Shown here in pieces: positions 1 through 7,816 of a stretch of DNA of 64,000 nt. The notes under the pieces were generated by a model that had not been told where the DNA came from, did not search any database, and was given only the letters and a program-made list of their open reading frames with translations. The position numbers and the translations under genes were made by a program. This stretch comes from an uncultured Candidatus Melainabacteria bacterium (GTDB taxonomy: Bacteria; Cyanobacteriota; Vampirovibrionia; Gastranaerophilales; Gastranaerophilaceae): assembly GCA_934757155.1 (NCBI GenBank), contig CAKVLI010000001.1, positions 186,001-250,000 of the forward strand. The letters run 5' to 3'. Within the stretch, counting starts at the first letter, position 1. Every line of letters begins with the position of its first letter.

Positions 1-2
1 TT

Positions 3-434
3 AGTGTTTATGATTTATTATTACTTGCAAGTGCGTTTTTCTACGGAGTTCACATTATCGTTGTAGACCACTTTTCAGCAAGAGCTAATGCGGTGAAAAT
101 CTCCTGCGTCCAATTCCTTGTCATGGGAATTCTTTCCATGATTTTGATGTTTTTACTAGAAACTCCGGTCTGGTCAGCCATTATTGCCTGCAAAGTTCCA
201 CTATTTGTAACAGGCGTTTTGACTTGCGGTATTGCCTACACTCTTCAGATTTACGGTCAAAAGCATACTATCCCGGTTGTTGCATCATTGATTTTATGTT
301 TAGAATCAGTTTTTGCTGTCCTCGGCGGATTTTTGATTTTGGGTGAAACAATGACACCAAAAGAAATCACAGGATGCGTGCTGATGATTACAGCCGTAAT
401 TATTGCAAATACTAAACGTGACCCGAAAGCTTAG
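3..434 (+). CDS. EamA/DMT-family transporter, C-terminal part (5' truncated by window edge)
   Basis: The reading frame is open from base 3 with no start in the window; an internal ATG at 93 is not needed. About 143 residues remain, almost all hydrophobic, with four or so membrane segments. The end matches the second EamA repeat: a Thr-Cys-Gly-Ile-Ala-Tyr-Thr segment, then a helix containing SLILCLESVFA, then FLILGETMTPKEITG, typical of drug/metabolite exporters of the inner membrane. Substrate cannot be deduced. It ends about 40 bases before the next promoter, so it is probably the last gene of its unit. Confidence 0.85.
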   Translation, partial: SVYDLLLLASAFFYGVHIIVVDHFSARANAVKISCVQFLVMGILSMILMFLLETPVWSAIIACKVPLFVTGVLTCGIAYTLQIYGQKHTIPVVASLILCLESVFAVLGGFLILGETMTPKEITGCVLMITAVIIANTKRDPKA

Positions 435-437
435 AAT

Positions 438-466
438 TTGAAAAAATTAGAAAATTTAAATATAAT
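438..466 (+). promoter_or_regulatory. Sigma70-type promoter, predicted leaderless
   Basis: TTGAAA at 438-443, 17-base spacer, perfect TATAAT at 461-466. The ATG of the next gene starts at 473, six bases after the -10 box, so transcription should begin on or beside the start codon. No Shine-Dalgarno sequence lies between. Confidence 0.7.
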
Positions 467-472
467 AAGACT

Positions 473-1036
473 ATGAAAAGAATTGCTTTATTATTGTTTT
501 TAATTATGGGAACGAACCTCTGTTTTGCGTCAGATGACCTCTCAAAACAAGCGGTTGCGTTTTATAGCGATAACAATTTCAACAAAACAATGGATTTACT
601 TCTCCAAATTGATGAAAAAGACCGCTCTGCTCAAGATTGGTTAATTCTTGGTAATCTTTTGGACGAAAAAGGCGAAAAAGAAAACGCAATATTTATGTAC
701 CAAAAATCCATAAATACCGATGCCAGATACTACAAGGCATATTATAATCTTGCTAACATTTACCTTGCAGATGAAAAATATAATATGGCGGTTGATAATT
801 ACAAAAAAGCACTCAAATACAACAGCGAAAATGCTTATATCCATTACAATTTAGCTTGCGCATACATTAAGCAGGGCGAGATAAAAAAAGCTAAATCAAG
901 CCTAATCCGTGCAATTACCCTAAAAAATGATGTAGCAGAATTCCATTACAATTTAGCGTACGTCTATAAGAGTCTAAACAAACAAAAACTGGCTCAAACA
1001 TATTTGGACAACTATAACAAGCTCTCAGGCTCTTAA
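473..1036 (+). CDS. Secreted TPR-repeat protein
   Basis: 187 residues. Residues 1-19 form a Sec signal peptide ending LCFA. The rest is tetratricopeptide repeats with the usual W-LG / A---Y-KA / Y-NLA-IY pattern from about residue 45 to the end, for example YYKAYYNLANIYL and YIHYNLACAYIKQG. It is probably a periplasmic scaffold; partner unknown. It is preceded by a near-consensus promoter with no ribosome-binding site. It converges with the TPR gene on the other strand, and the two stop codons share bases 1033-1036. Confidence 0.8.
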   Translation: MKRIALLLFLIMGTNLCFASDDLSKQAVAFYSDNNFNKTMDLLLQIDEKDRSAQDWLILGNLLDEKGEKENAIFMYQKSINTDARYYKAYYNLANIYLADEKYNMAVDNYKKALKYNSENAYIHYNLACAYIKQGEIKKAKSSLIRAITLKNDVAEFHYNLAYVYKSLNKQKLAQTYLDNYNKLSGS

Positions 1037-1806
1037 ACCAAATTTAAATGTCTATCTTCTGATGAAGGCTGCGCAGCTCTTAGTTCAGCAATTCTTTGAC
1101 GAGCAAATACTGCATCTTCCGAAAAGCTTTTGAGTCCCAAGAATTTTTTATAATATCTGATTGCATCAGGGAATTTCGCCAGTTTATCAAAACTCATCGC
1201 AATTCCCAGATATGCTTTATAGTAATCAGGGTTTCTTTTAATAAGCTTGAAGAAAGTCCTAGACGCTTCCATGAAATCTCCCATGCCCATAAGCATTGCA
1301 CCCTTGTTATAATATGCTTTCAAGAAATCCGGATTTGTTTCAATCAATTTGTCATAAATCATCAAAGACAAATCTGTTTCTTCAACAAGCTCATGAGCAA
1401 TCGCCAATTGAATTTGCGCTTCAAGATTTTCTTTGTTATTAACAATAGCCTTGATTAAATAAGGTATCGCATCCTGCGGTGCGCCTGACGACAAGTAACA
1501 TACACCCAGTTCAAAGAAATATTTGTCATTTTTATCATCAATCTGAACAAGTTTGAGCAAAGTATCAATCGCTTTTCTGTACTCTTGCAAATACTTGTAT
1601 GACATTGCTAAACCCCAATATGCCTCCTGATGATTTCTGTCCATCATAATTGCATCAAGGTAAGTCTTTACTGATTCGCGATATTGTTTTGCAAAACGCA
1701 TAGCATCCGCTTTTATACAAAGTTCATACGAACGCGATTTTTTCGGTACAGTAATATTATTAACGGCTTTCGCCAAATTCTTTTCTAAATTTGAGTCTAT
1801 TAACAT
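1033..1806 (-). CDS. Cytoplasmic TPR-repeat protein
   Basis: 257 residues without a signal peptide. At least five TPR units run from about residue 25, such as EAYWGLAMSYKYLQEY, KYFFELGVCYL and KAYYNKGAMLMGMGDF. The start at 1806 is supported by GGGAGAGG nine bases upstream. The tail after residue 240 (AAQPSSEDRHLNLV) is outside the repeats. It overlaps the convergent TPR gene by four bases. No enzymatic domain is seen; a protein-protein adaptor role is inferred. Confidence 0.8.
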   Translation of the reverse strand: MLIDSNLEKNLAKAVNNITVPKKSRSYELCIKADAMRFAKQYRESVKTYLDAIMMDRNHQEAYWGLAMSYKYLQEYRKAIDTLLKLVQIDDKNDKYFFELGVCYLSSGAPQDAIPYLIKAIVNNKENLEAQIQLAIAHELVEETDLSLMIYDKLIETNPDFLKAYYNKGAMLMGMGDFMEASRTFFKLIKRNPDYYKAYLGIAMSFDKLAKFPDAIRYYKKFLGLKSFSEDAVFARQRIAELRAAQPSSEDRHLNLV

Positions 1807-1875
1807 AAACCTCTCCCGATTCTATTCTAAAAAAGAAGTTCATGCCAAATAACATCTAAATGGATGAATTTAAAC

Positions 1876-1914
1876 AAAAAGTGGCAGGATTTTGAAAAAT
1901 CCCGCCACTTTAAA
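1876..1914 (-). terminator. Rho-independent terminator of the phosphorylase gene
   Basis: On the minus strand a GC-containing stem (AAAGTGGCGGGATTTT pairing with AAAATCCTGCCACTTT) is followed by TTTTTG. It lies 18 bases past the stop of the gene at 1932-3623. Confidence 0.8.
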
Positions 1915-1931
1915 GTCATTTATTTCAGCTA

Positions 1932-3623
1932 TTACTTAATGTTTGAATAAGTCCAAGCATCAAATGTAGGAGTTTCAGAAATGTTTAATTCTTTTTTCTT
2001 TTCTCCTGCTGAGCAATCATCGTGAGCAATTGGCTTATACAATCTGTTGTAGTATTCAATTACCATTCTGTCAGAATTGAAGTAAGCTTCAGCTGTTCTG
2101 ATTGCTTGTCTCATCAATCTAGCCCATTCCTGTTTGTTGTTATAGTATGTAGGAATGATTTGATCTTCAATGATGCTCATCAAGCACTTGTGATCAGCCC
2201 AATGTCTTTCTTCCCATGGCATATCGTCATCCAATTCAGGATATTCAACAGTGTAACCATTTATACCAGGGAAAGTACCTTCAACAGTCCAACCATCAAA
2301 TGTTGAAAGGTGAATTGCACCGTTAGCGTTAGCTGACATACCTGAAGTACCTGATGCTTCGAACGGTCTTAATGGAGTGTTCAACCATACATCAGTACCG
2401 CGCTTCAACATCCCTGACAATTGAAGTTCATAACCAGGTAATACAACAACATTCTTAAGAGTGTGAGAACGATTCAACAATTTGTTGAACATTTCTTTCC
2501 CCATAACATCATCCGGATGGAATTTACCAGCAAAGATGATTTGAACTTTGTTTTCATCAAGAAGTTTGTTAATTCTGTCTTTATCCATAAGAATTAACCA
2601 TGCACGTTTGTAATCAGCAAATCTTCTTGCCCAAGTGATAGTTAATACATCAGGATTAAATCTCTTACCGGCAACGTTTGCGATATATTTAAACAATTCT
2701 TCTTTCATTTCACGTTTTGCAGATAGCAATTCGTCAAAAGTTTTATCACCGTTCATTCTCTTATCTTGCCAGTAGTGAAGGTTTACGGCGTTGGTAATAG
2801 CTCTGATAGGACATCTGCCGTCAACCCATTCCCACATCTTGTTAGCAACAAGCCCGTGAAGTTGAGATACTGCGTTTGCAATTCTTGACATTCTCAAAGC
2901 TGCAACTGTAAGTGAGAAGTTTTCGCCACCCAATTGAATAGCTGTTTCACGAGATGCACCTGCGAAGAAACCACCTTCAAGAAGTGTATCAACCCAGTGA
3001 ACTTCGTTACCGGCAGCAACCGGTGTGTGAGTTGTGAATACTGTTTTCTTTTGAACTTCGTTAAGATTACCGTTGTACTGTCTCAAAAGTTCAAATGCAG
3101 CAGGAAGAGCATGACCTTCGTTCATGTGAACAACATCAAAGTTGTAACCGGCAGCTTGAAGAACCCTAATACCTGCAATACCAAGAACTGTTTCTTGAGC
3201 AATTCTTATTTTTTCATTTCCGTCGTAAAGCTTGTGAGAAATACTCTTAGCCCAATCACTGTTACCTTCGATATCAGTTGTAAGAAGATATACAGGGCAA
3301 GTACCGAATAGTTCCGACTCAACCTTGAAAGCTTTAACTTTAACTTTTTCACCAAAAGTGTCAACATCAACAACAATACCTGTATCAATCAGGTAATCAT
3401 AATATTTTCTGATATATGCCACTTCAACATTGCCTGAATGGTCGATTCTTTGGTCATAATAACCGTATGACCATAACATAGTTACGCCAACCATTGGCAT
3501 TTGTAAATAACCGGCAGACAACATATGTGAACCTGCCAAGAATCCTAAACCACCTGAATAAGTGCTAAGGGACTGATCCATTGCTATTTCCATTGAGAAA
3601 TAAGCTACATTTGGTAATGTCAT
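1932..3623 (-). CDS. Alpha-glucan phosphorylase family (GT35-like) protein, PLP lysine replaced
   Basis: 563 residues, the size of the short bacterial/archaeal alpha-glucan phosphorylase group. Start MTLPNVAYFSMEIAM fits the family's 'AYFSMEF' opening, and STYSGGLGFLAGSH gives the glycine-rich phosphate/glucan loop. HMNEGHA, FTTHTPVAAGNE and ITWARRFADYKR are all family landmarks. The C-terminal signature reads EASGTSGMSANANGAIH; the position that carries the Schiff-base lysine in known phosphorylases (GMK) is Ser here (TCA codon, clear in the DNA). The role would be glycogen/maltodextrin breakdown together with the MalQ at 39136-40986, but without the cofactor lysine normal phosphorolysis is doubtful. 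It may be a regulatory or altered-chemistry paralogue. Confidence 0.8.
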   Translation of the reverse strand: MTLPNVAYFSMEIAMDQSLSTYSGGLGFLAGSHMLSAGYLQMPMVGVTMLWSYGYYDQRIDHSGNVEVAYIRKYYDYLIDTGIVVDVDTFGEKVKVKAFKVESELFGTCPVYLLTTDIEGNSDWAKSISHKLYDGNEKIRIAQETVLGIAGIRVLQAAGYNFDVVHMNEGHALPAAFELLRQYNGNLNEVQKKTVFTTHTPVAAGNEVHWVDTLLEGGFFAGASRETAIQLGGENFSLTVAALRMSRIANAVSQLHGLVANKMWEWVDGRCPIRAITNAVNLHYWQDKRMNGDKTFDELLSAKREMKEELFKYIANVAGKRFNPDVLTITWARRFADYKRAWLILMDKDRINKLLDENKVQIIFAGKFHPDDVMGKEMFNKLLNRSHTLKNVVVLPGYELQLSGMLKRGTDVWLNTPLRPFEASGTSGMSANANGAIHLSTFDGWTVEGTFPGINGYTVEYPELDDDMPWEERHWADHKCLMSIIEDQIIPTYYNNKQEWARLMRQAIRTAEAYFNSDRMVIEYYNRLYKPIAHDDCSAGEKKKELNISETPTFDAWTYSNIK

Positions 3624-3831
3624 AATTTTTAACCTTTTTTATGTGTACTACTAAAGGACTATTTAAAGTCCACTCTAATTTATACCAACAAAATAACATA
3701 TAATCAATATTTTTGTTTCAAAACCGCATGTAAAAACTAATAGAGCGTCCACAACCCTTGCCCTAACCCAGTCCCATAGTTGTTAAGAAATGTTACAAAT
3801 TAATTCTAAAGGATTAGTTCCTTGTAATTAA

Positions 3832-3859
3832 TTGCTTTAAAAAATGTTTGTTATATAAT
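3832..3859 (+). promoter_or_regulatory. Promoter upstream of the tandem paralogue pair
   Basis: TTGCTT at 3832-3837, 16-base spacer, TATAAT at 3854-3859. The ATG at 3895 has AAAAGGAG upstream. The remaining 3624-3831 spacer shows no gene. Confidence 0.5.
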
Positions 3860-3894
3860 ACAAATATATCGTGCAAGAATAAAAGGAGCATATC

Positions 3895-4758
3895 ATGCGT
3901 GTATCGCCAATCAGCAGTTACGGATACGCATACGCTAATCGCCAACGTACCCAAAACACCAACCACATCACAAATTACAATAAAACTAATGTAAGTTCAC
4001 CCTCTTTTGGCTATAAGCTAGCCTGCCCGCACAATTTCGGGGCAACTTATCCTAAAGTATTTGATGCATTCTTACATGAAACAAGTATCACCGGCGTTTA
4101 CCCGGAAGTCTCAAATATAGTAACACATTTGTTATATGAGGCAAGATACTTTCCAGGAGTAGTTGTTTCACCTCTCCTGTCAAAAGTTTTTGAACTGTGC
4201 GAACTTGAAGATTATGATGAAGAAGAAACAAATAATGTCTTAACGGTCAGTCAAATATTTGACAGAATTCGCGCATTATCTGCCAACAAGTCAGAACCTG
4301 CCGAGTATTCGCTCATGAAGAAACCAAATGGTGCAAAATTAGTATCTTGCTACAATGCCGGTGATGGAAAGTATTCATCTTTGACGTTTTATCCGATAAA
4401 ACCATCAGACACCCCGAGAAAAGCGTCTCTAACGCCTTATCCGGCACAACAAGACACTCCGGATGAGTATATTCGTGTGTCAGCAAATAGAATTAATGGC
4501 TGCGACAAAAAAGGAAATCCTTTTCAAGGATATGATATTCAACTTGAACAGTTCAGAAAAGAAGCCAAAGATATTTACAAATTTTGGCCTACAGGCAAAA
4601 AAGATTATCCGTTTGCAAATTTAAAAGAACGTTCCTATACTACCACACCCGTGAACGGTAAATCTGTAAACAACAAGGTGCATTTTCATGAAGACGGAAG
4701 CGAAGAAAAATTTATAAACTTCATTAACACTGTGCTTGGCGTTTTTGATACACTTTAA
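3895..4758 (+). CDS. Lineage-type unknown protein, copy 1 of tandem pair
   Basis: 287 residues, no recognised domain. It opens with MRVSPI, then a Tyr/Asn/Gln/Thr-rich linker and the short motif SSPSFGYK (about residues 34-41). The body has CPHNFGATY, THLLYEARYFP, SPLLSKVFELCELEDYD and FDRIR, and ends with FHEDGSEEKF. No signal peptide or membrane segment is visible. The start has a strong AAAAGGAG eight bases upstream. It is followed 47 bases later by a clear paralogue (4806-5579). The function is unknown; the Asn-rich N-terminus plus P-x-F motif recurs in other proteins here. Confidence 0.75.
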   Translation: MRVSPISSYGYAYANRQRTQNTNHITNYNKTNVSSPSFGYKLACPHNFGATYPKVFDAFLHETSITGVYPEVSNIVTHLLYEARYFPGVVVSPLLSKVFELCELEDYDEEETNNVLTVSQIFDRIRALSANKSEPAEYSLMKKPNGAKLVSCYNAGDGKYSSLTFYPIKPSDTPRKASLTPYPAQQDTPDEYIRVSANRINGCDKKGNPFQGYDIQLEQFRKEAKDIYKFWPTGKKDYPFANLKERSYTTTPVNGKSVNNKVHFHEDGSEEKFINFINTVLGVFDTL

Positions 4759-4805
4759 TCCTTGCAACTACAAATAATCTAAACAACAAGTCGAAGGAGT
4801 ATATC

Positions 4806-5579
4806 GTGCGCGTATCACCAATCAATAATTATAACTATATTAATCGTCAACAAACAACAAAAAACAATAGCGTAAATTATAACAAACTGATAACGAGCAA
4901 TCCTGCTTTTGGTTACAAGTATCACTGCCCTTATAGCTTTGGCGAAACCTATAGTGCAATTTATAGAAAAATGATATGCGGTAAAGACTACTTCAACTCA
5001 GTATATCCTGCCCTCACAAACGCAGTGACACATTTGTTGTACGGAGTAAGATTTATACCATGCGTGGAACTTTCGCCACTGATGTCGAAAATATGTCCGC
5101 TCAGCGAACTTAAGGATTATGATGATGCAAAATTAAACAGTTTCTTGAGTATTGACAAAATATTCGACCGAATTCGAAATCAGAGGTTACTCTCCGGTAC
5201 GAAAGAATTCACACTAGCAAGAGATAACAACGGGAAAAAACTAATAGATTGTTATAGTTATGACGGAACCAGTGTAGACCTGACGTTTTACCCCCGAGAA
5301 GAAACACAAGTCGCCCAAGGACATAAATTCATAATAACCGGCACGCTAACAAAAGCAAACGAACAAGGGAAAAGGGGGTACGAATTTGAATTAATGGACA
5401 TGTGTGACCCTTCTATAATTTCATACGAATTTTGGCCGACAAATTTAGAAGGTCATCCGTCTGCAAATATAAAACAATACTTGCACGCAGATGGAAGTAG
5501 ATCCGATTCAGAATATTTCAGAGAAGATGGCTCTCCGAGAGAATTCAGGAATTTATTAAATGAATTTTTCGGTATTTAA
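4806..5579 (+). CDS. Lineage-type unknown protein, copy 2 of tandem pair
   Basis: 257 residues, GTG start preceded by AAGGAG. The first codons read like those of its neighbour (VRVSPI, IN for IS). Shared landmarks in the same order are NRQ, NYNK, NPAFGYK, CP--FG-TY, VTHLLYG-RF-P, SPLMSK, L-EL-DYD, FDRIR and a C-terminal FREDGS. This is an old gene duplication, as both coding sequences have drifted. Its stop overlaps the convergent membrane-protein gene by four bases. It is probably co-transcribed with copy 1. Function unknown. Confidence 0.75.
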   Translation: MRVSPINNYNYINRQQTTKNNSVNYNKLITSNPAFGYKYHCPYSFGETYSAIYRKMICGKDYFNSVYPALTNAVTHLLYGVRFIPCVELSPLMSKICPLSELKDYDDAKLNSFLSIDKIFDRIRNQRLLSGTKEFTLARDNNGKKLIDCYSYDGTSVDLTFYPREETQVAQGHKFIITGTLTKANEQGKRGYEFELMDMCDPSIISYEFWPTNLEGHPSANIKQYLHADGSRSDSEYFREDGSPREFRNLLNEFFGI

Positions 5580-6241
5580 ACCCTAAATAAAGGTTTTCTT
5601 GCTTTAAATGCCGGTTGTACGGTATTATTGCTGTTAATATAATCCATGCTCTTCCTCTGATAACGCGAAGCAATATTGTTTCTCAAAAGTGGCACTGCAA
5701 CACAAGTTGAAACAATACCTGCCATTGTTGTTGCAATTGCCATAGAAGAATCCTCAAAGTTTTCAAAATTATCTAAAGCACTTTTGTGGACCTCGGACAT
5801 ATAAATGCGCCCGCTCTCGGATGCTTTTACAAATCTGTCAGACTTTTCAATTTTTTCAATAATCTGTCGAACTTCTTTAGGAAAATCAAAATCGAAACTT
5901 CCTCGCTTTTCAAGAAGTTTGTTCTCTTTCATATAACCCACAAGGTTTTTCGGCATAATTTTACCTGTTTTAACGAGTTTTGCCATAAGTTTTTGAGTCG
6001 GGCGAGTGATTGCCAAAATACTCACCATTGATAATGCTGCGTCTCCGAGTTCTTGCGGCACCATGAATGCTTTTTGTTTAAGAGTGTATTTGTCATTAAA
6101 TAAAACCGCACAAGCCTGAATCAAAGATGACATTGAAATTCCGACCATGCTTGCAGCCAAAAGCATTTTTCCGGAGCTTTGGCCAAACCATTTGTAAACC
6201 TTCTCAGCACATTTGTTTGCAAATTTTTCAAAACCGTTCAT
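5576..6241 (-). CDS. Lineage-type membrane-associated unknown protein
   Basis: 221 residues. An amphipathic start (FANKCAEKVYKWFG) precedes hydrophobic segments at about residues 27-48, 70-85 and 168-185. The last residues contain VQPAFKARKPLFRV, a C-terminal version of the P-x-F-K motif seen elsewhere in the window. Its ATG overlaps the stop of the upstream gene by four bases (6238-6241), so the two are translationally coupled. No enzymatic motif is seen. Confidence 0.65.
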   Translation of the reverse strand: MNGFEKFANKCAEKVYKWFGQSSGKMLLAASMVGISMSSLIQACAVLFNDKYTLKQKAFMVPQELGDAALSMVSILAITRPTQKLMAKLVKTGKIMPKNLVGYMKENKLLEKRGSFDFDFPKEVRQIIEKIEKSDRFVKASESGRIYMSEVHKSALDNFENFEDSSMAIATTMAGIVSTCVAVPLLRNNIASRYQRKSMDYINSNNTVQPAFKARKPLFRV

Positions 6242-6807
6242 AATACAGTCTCCTTATTTTGGGGAGACAGCGATTTATCTCTTTTAATCAAATAGGTAGA
6301 AATAAGAGTCGTCAGAGGTGCGTCTAAAAGAAAATTTGTAAATACCATAACCCCGAGTGCGAAAAAGGTCGAGAATGCGTTTTTGTGAAGCTTTAGCATA
6401 TTTTTTCTAAGCTCAGGATTAGTTTCTCTCAAAATTGCCTTTGGAGTTAAAACAGTTGAACCTTCCTCTTGCGAAGCGTGCGCAAATTTTTCGGTAAGCT
6501 TATAGCACCCGCCCCGAACACAAAAACCGACTGTTGTGCAAGCGAGAATTTTCCCTATCGTTCTGTAAGACGAAGCCTTTGCAGTGTTTTCATCAACACG
6601 CGGATTAAATCTGTCTATCGCAGGTTGAGTGCATATTGCACCTAAACCCAATGCAAGGCGGTTATAGTGCGGACTTGCGAGCGCTTTTCCCATTCTGTTA
6701 TATTTTGCAGGGTCAAGTATGTCTTTATTTGGCAAAGATTTAAAAAATCTTTCATAAAAAGACGAGGTAAAACTAACATTATTTGCCGCATTCATACCTG
6801 CTAACAC
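6238..6807 (-). CDS. Lineage-type membrane protein, coupled to the gene at 5576-6241
   Basis: 189 residues. The N-terminus MLAGMNAANNVSFTSSFYERFF lacks a signal peptide and carries an S-F-T-S-S-F stretch. There are hydrophobic stretches around residues 80-95 and 145-165, the second FFALGVMVFTNFLL. It forms a two-gene operon with the next gene through a four-base overlap. The function is unknown; the pair may act as a membrane complex. Confidence 0.6.
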   Translation of the reverse strand: MLAGMNAANNVSFTSSFYERFFKSLPNKDILDPAKYNRMGKALASPHYNRLALGLGAICTQPAIDRFNPRVDENTAKASSYRTIGKILACTTVGFCVRGGCYKLTEKFAHASQEEGSTVLTPKAILRETNPELRKNMLKLHKNAFSTFFALGVMVFTNFLLDAPLTTLISTYLIKRDKSLSPQNKETVL

Positions 6808-6949
6808 AATTTCGACTTTTCCTTTACTGGTGGGATAGATACACTCCTCAAATATTATACACTTTTAAGCAGGTATTTGCAATAGCAAACCTATCTAAAA
6901 TCCAAAAATAATAACTTTTTTACTCCAATAAAATAACCTCATGAGATTA

Positions 6950-6958
6950 TGTTATAAT
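6950..6958 (+). promoter_or_regulatory. Extended -10 promoter of the agmatinase-family gene
   Basis: TGTTATAAT at 6950-6958 is a TGn-extended -10 box. Transcription would begin near 6965, so an upstream in-frame ATG at 6941 is excluded and the ATG at 6980 (after AAAGGAG) is the start. Confidence 0.65.
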
Positions 6959-6979
6959 TTACTAAAAAAGGAGAAAATT

Positions 6980-7816
6980 ATGTTAACAGGACCGTTTTTG
7001 GATAGAAATTGGATGGGTGAAAATAAGGATTACAACTCTTCAAATATAGTAATGCTGGGATTACCGTTTGACGGAACTGTTTCATACAGACCCGGTTCAA
7101 GATTTGCACCGGAGCAAATCAGACTCGCAAGCTGGGGCTTGGAAGAATATTCTCCTTACTTTGACAAACATCTTGAGGACTGCAATTTCTACGATGCTGG
7201 GGATTTGGAATTTCCTCTCGGCAACACTCAAGGCTCATTGGATTTAATCGAAAAAAACGTAAAAGAAATTTATAAAGACGGCAAAAGAGTTTTTGGAATC
7301 GGCGGAGAACACTTGGTTACTTTGCCTGAAATTCAAGCTGTTTCAGCATTCTATGATAATTTGGCAATCGTTCACTTTGATGCACATACCGATTTGAGAG
7401 AAGAATACTTAGGAGAAAAACTTTCTCATTCAGCCGTAATCCGCCACAGCGCAGACATTGTTGGATTTGAGAATCTTAAACAAATCGGGATTCGCTCAGG
7501 TATGAAGGAAGAATTTGAATTAATGAAAAAGCACAATACTCTGATTCACGAACACCACGAACTCGATTGCTTCAAAGATAAAAACATCTTTGTAACAGTA
7601 GATTTGGATGTTCTTGATACATCAATCATGCCTGGGACAGGCACTCCGGAAGCAGGCGGTTTGACCTTCAAAGAGCTTGTAGAGTGGTTTAAATACCTTT
7701 CAAACTTCAACATTGTCGGCGCTGACGTTGTAGAACTCGCTCCTGATTACGACTCATCAGGAGTTTCAACTGCGGTTGCTACAAAAGTTATCCGAGAGCT
7801 CTTAATGGCAATGTAA
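6980..7816 (+). CDS. speB: Agmatinase / ureohydrolase family protein
   Basis: 278 residues. It has all binuclear manganese motifs of the arginase-agmatinase fold: GGEH (about residue 107), HFDAHTDL, SHSAVIRH, and DLDVLDTSIMPGTGTPEAGG. Agmatinases convert agmatine to putrescine and urea in polyamine synthesis. The SpeB-like opening (LPFDGTVSYRPGSRFAPEQIR) favours agmatinase over arginase, but substrate is inferred only. The start is fixed by AAAGGAG and by the promoter just upstream. It converges head-on with the HNH gene with no gap between the stops. Confidence 0.88.
   Translation: MLTGPFLDRNWMGENKDYNSSNIVMLGLPFDGTVSYRPGSRFAPEQIRLASWGLEEYSPYFDKHLEDCNFYDAGDLEFPLGNTQGSLDLIEKNVKEIYKDGKRVFGIGGEHLVTLPEIQAVSAFYDNLAIVHFDAHTDLREEYLGEKLSHSAVIRHSADIVGFENLKQIGIRSGMKEEFELMKKHNTLIHEHHELDCFKDKNIFVTVDLDVLDTSIMPGTGTPEAGGLTFKELVEWFKYLSNFNIVGADVVELAPDYDSSGVSTAVATKVIRELLMAM

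Noticed and set aside
2022..3311. Plus-strand ORFs opposite the phosphorylase gene
   Set aside because: Shadows of a well-supported coding frame.
6941..6979. Upstream start for the agmatinase-family gene
   Set aside because: It overlaps the TGTTATAAT promoter box; the Shine-Dalgarno serves ATG 6980.
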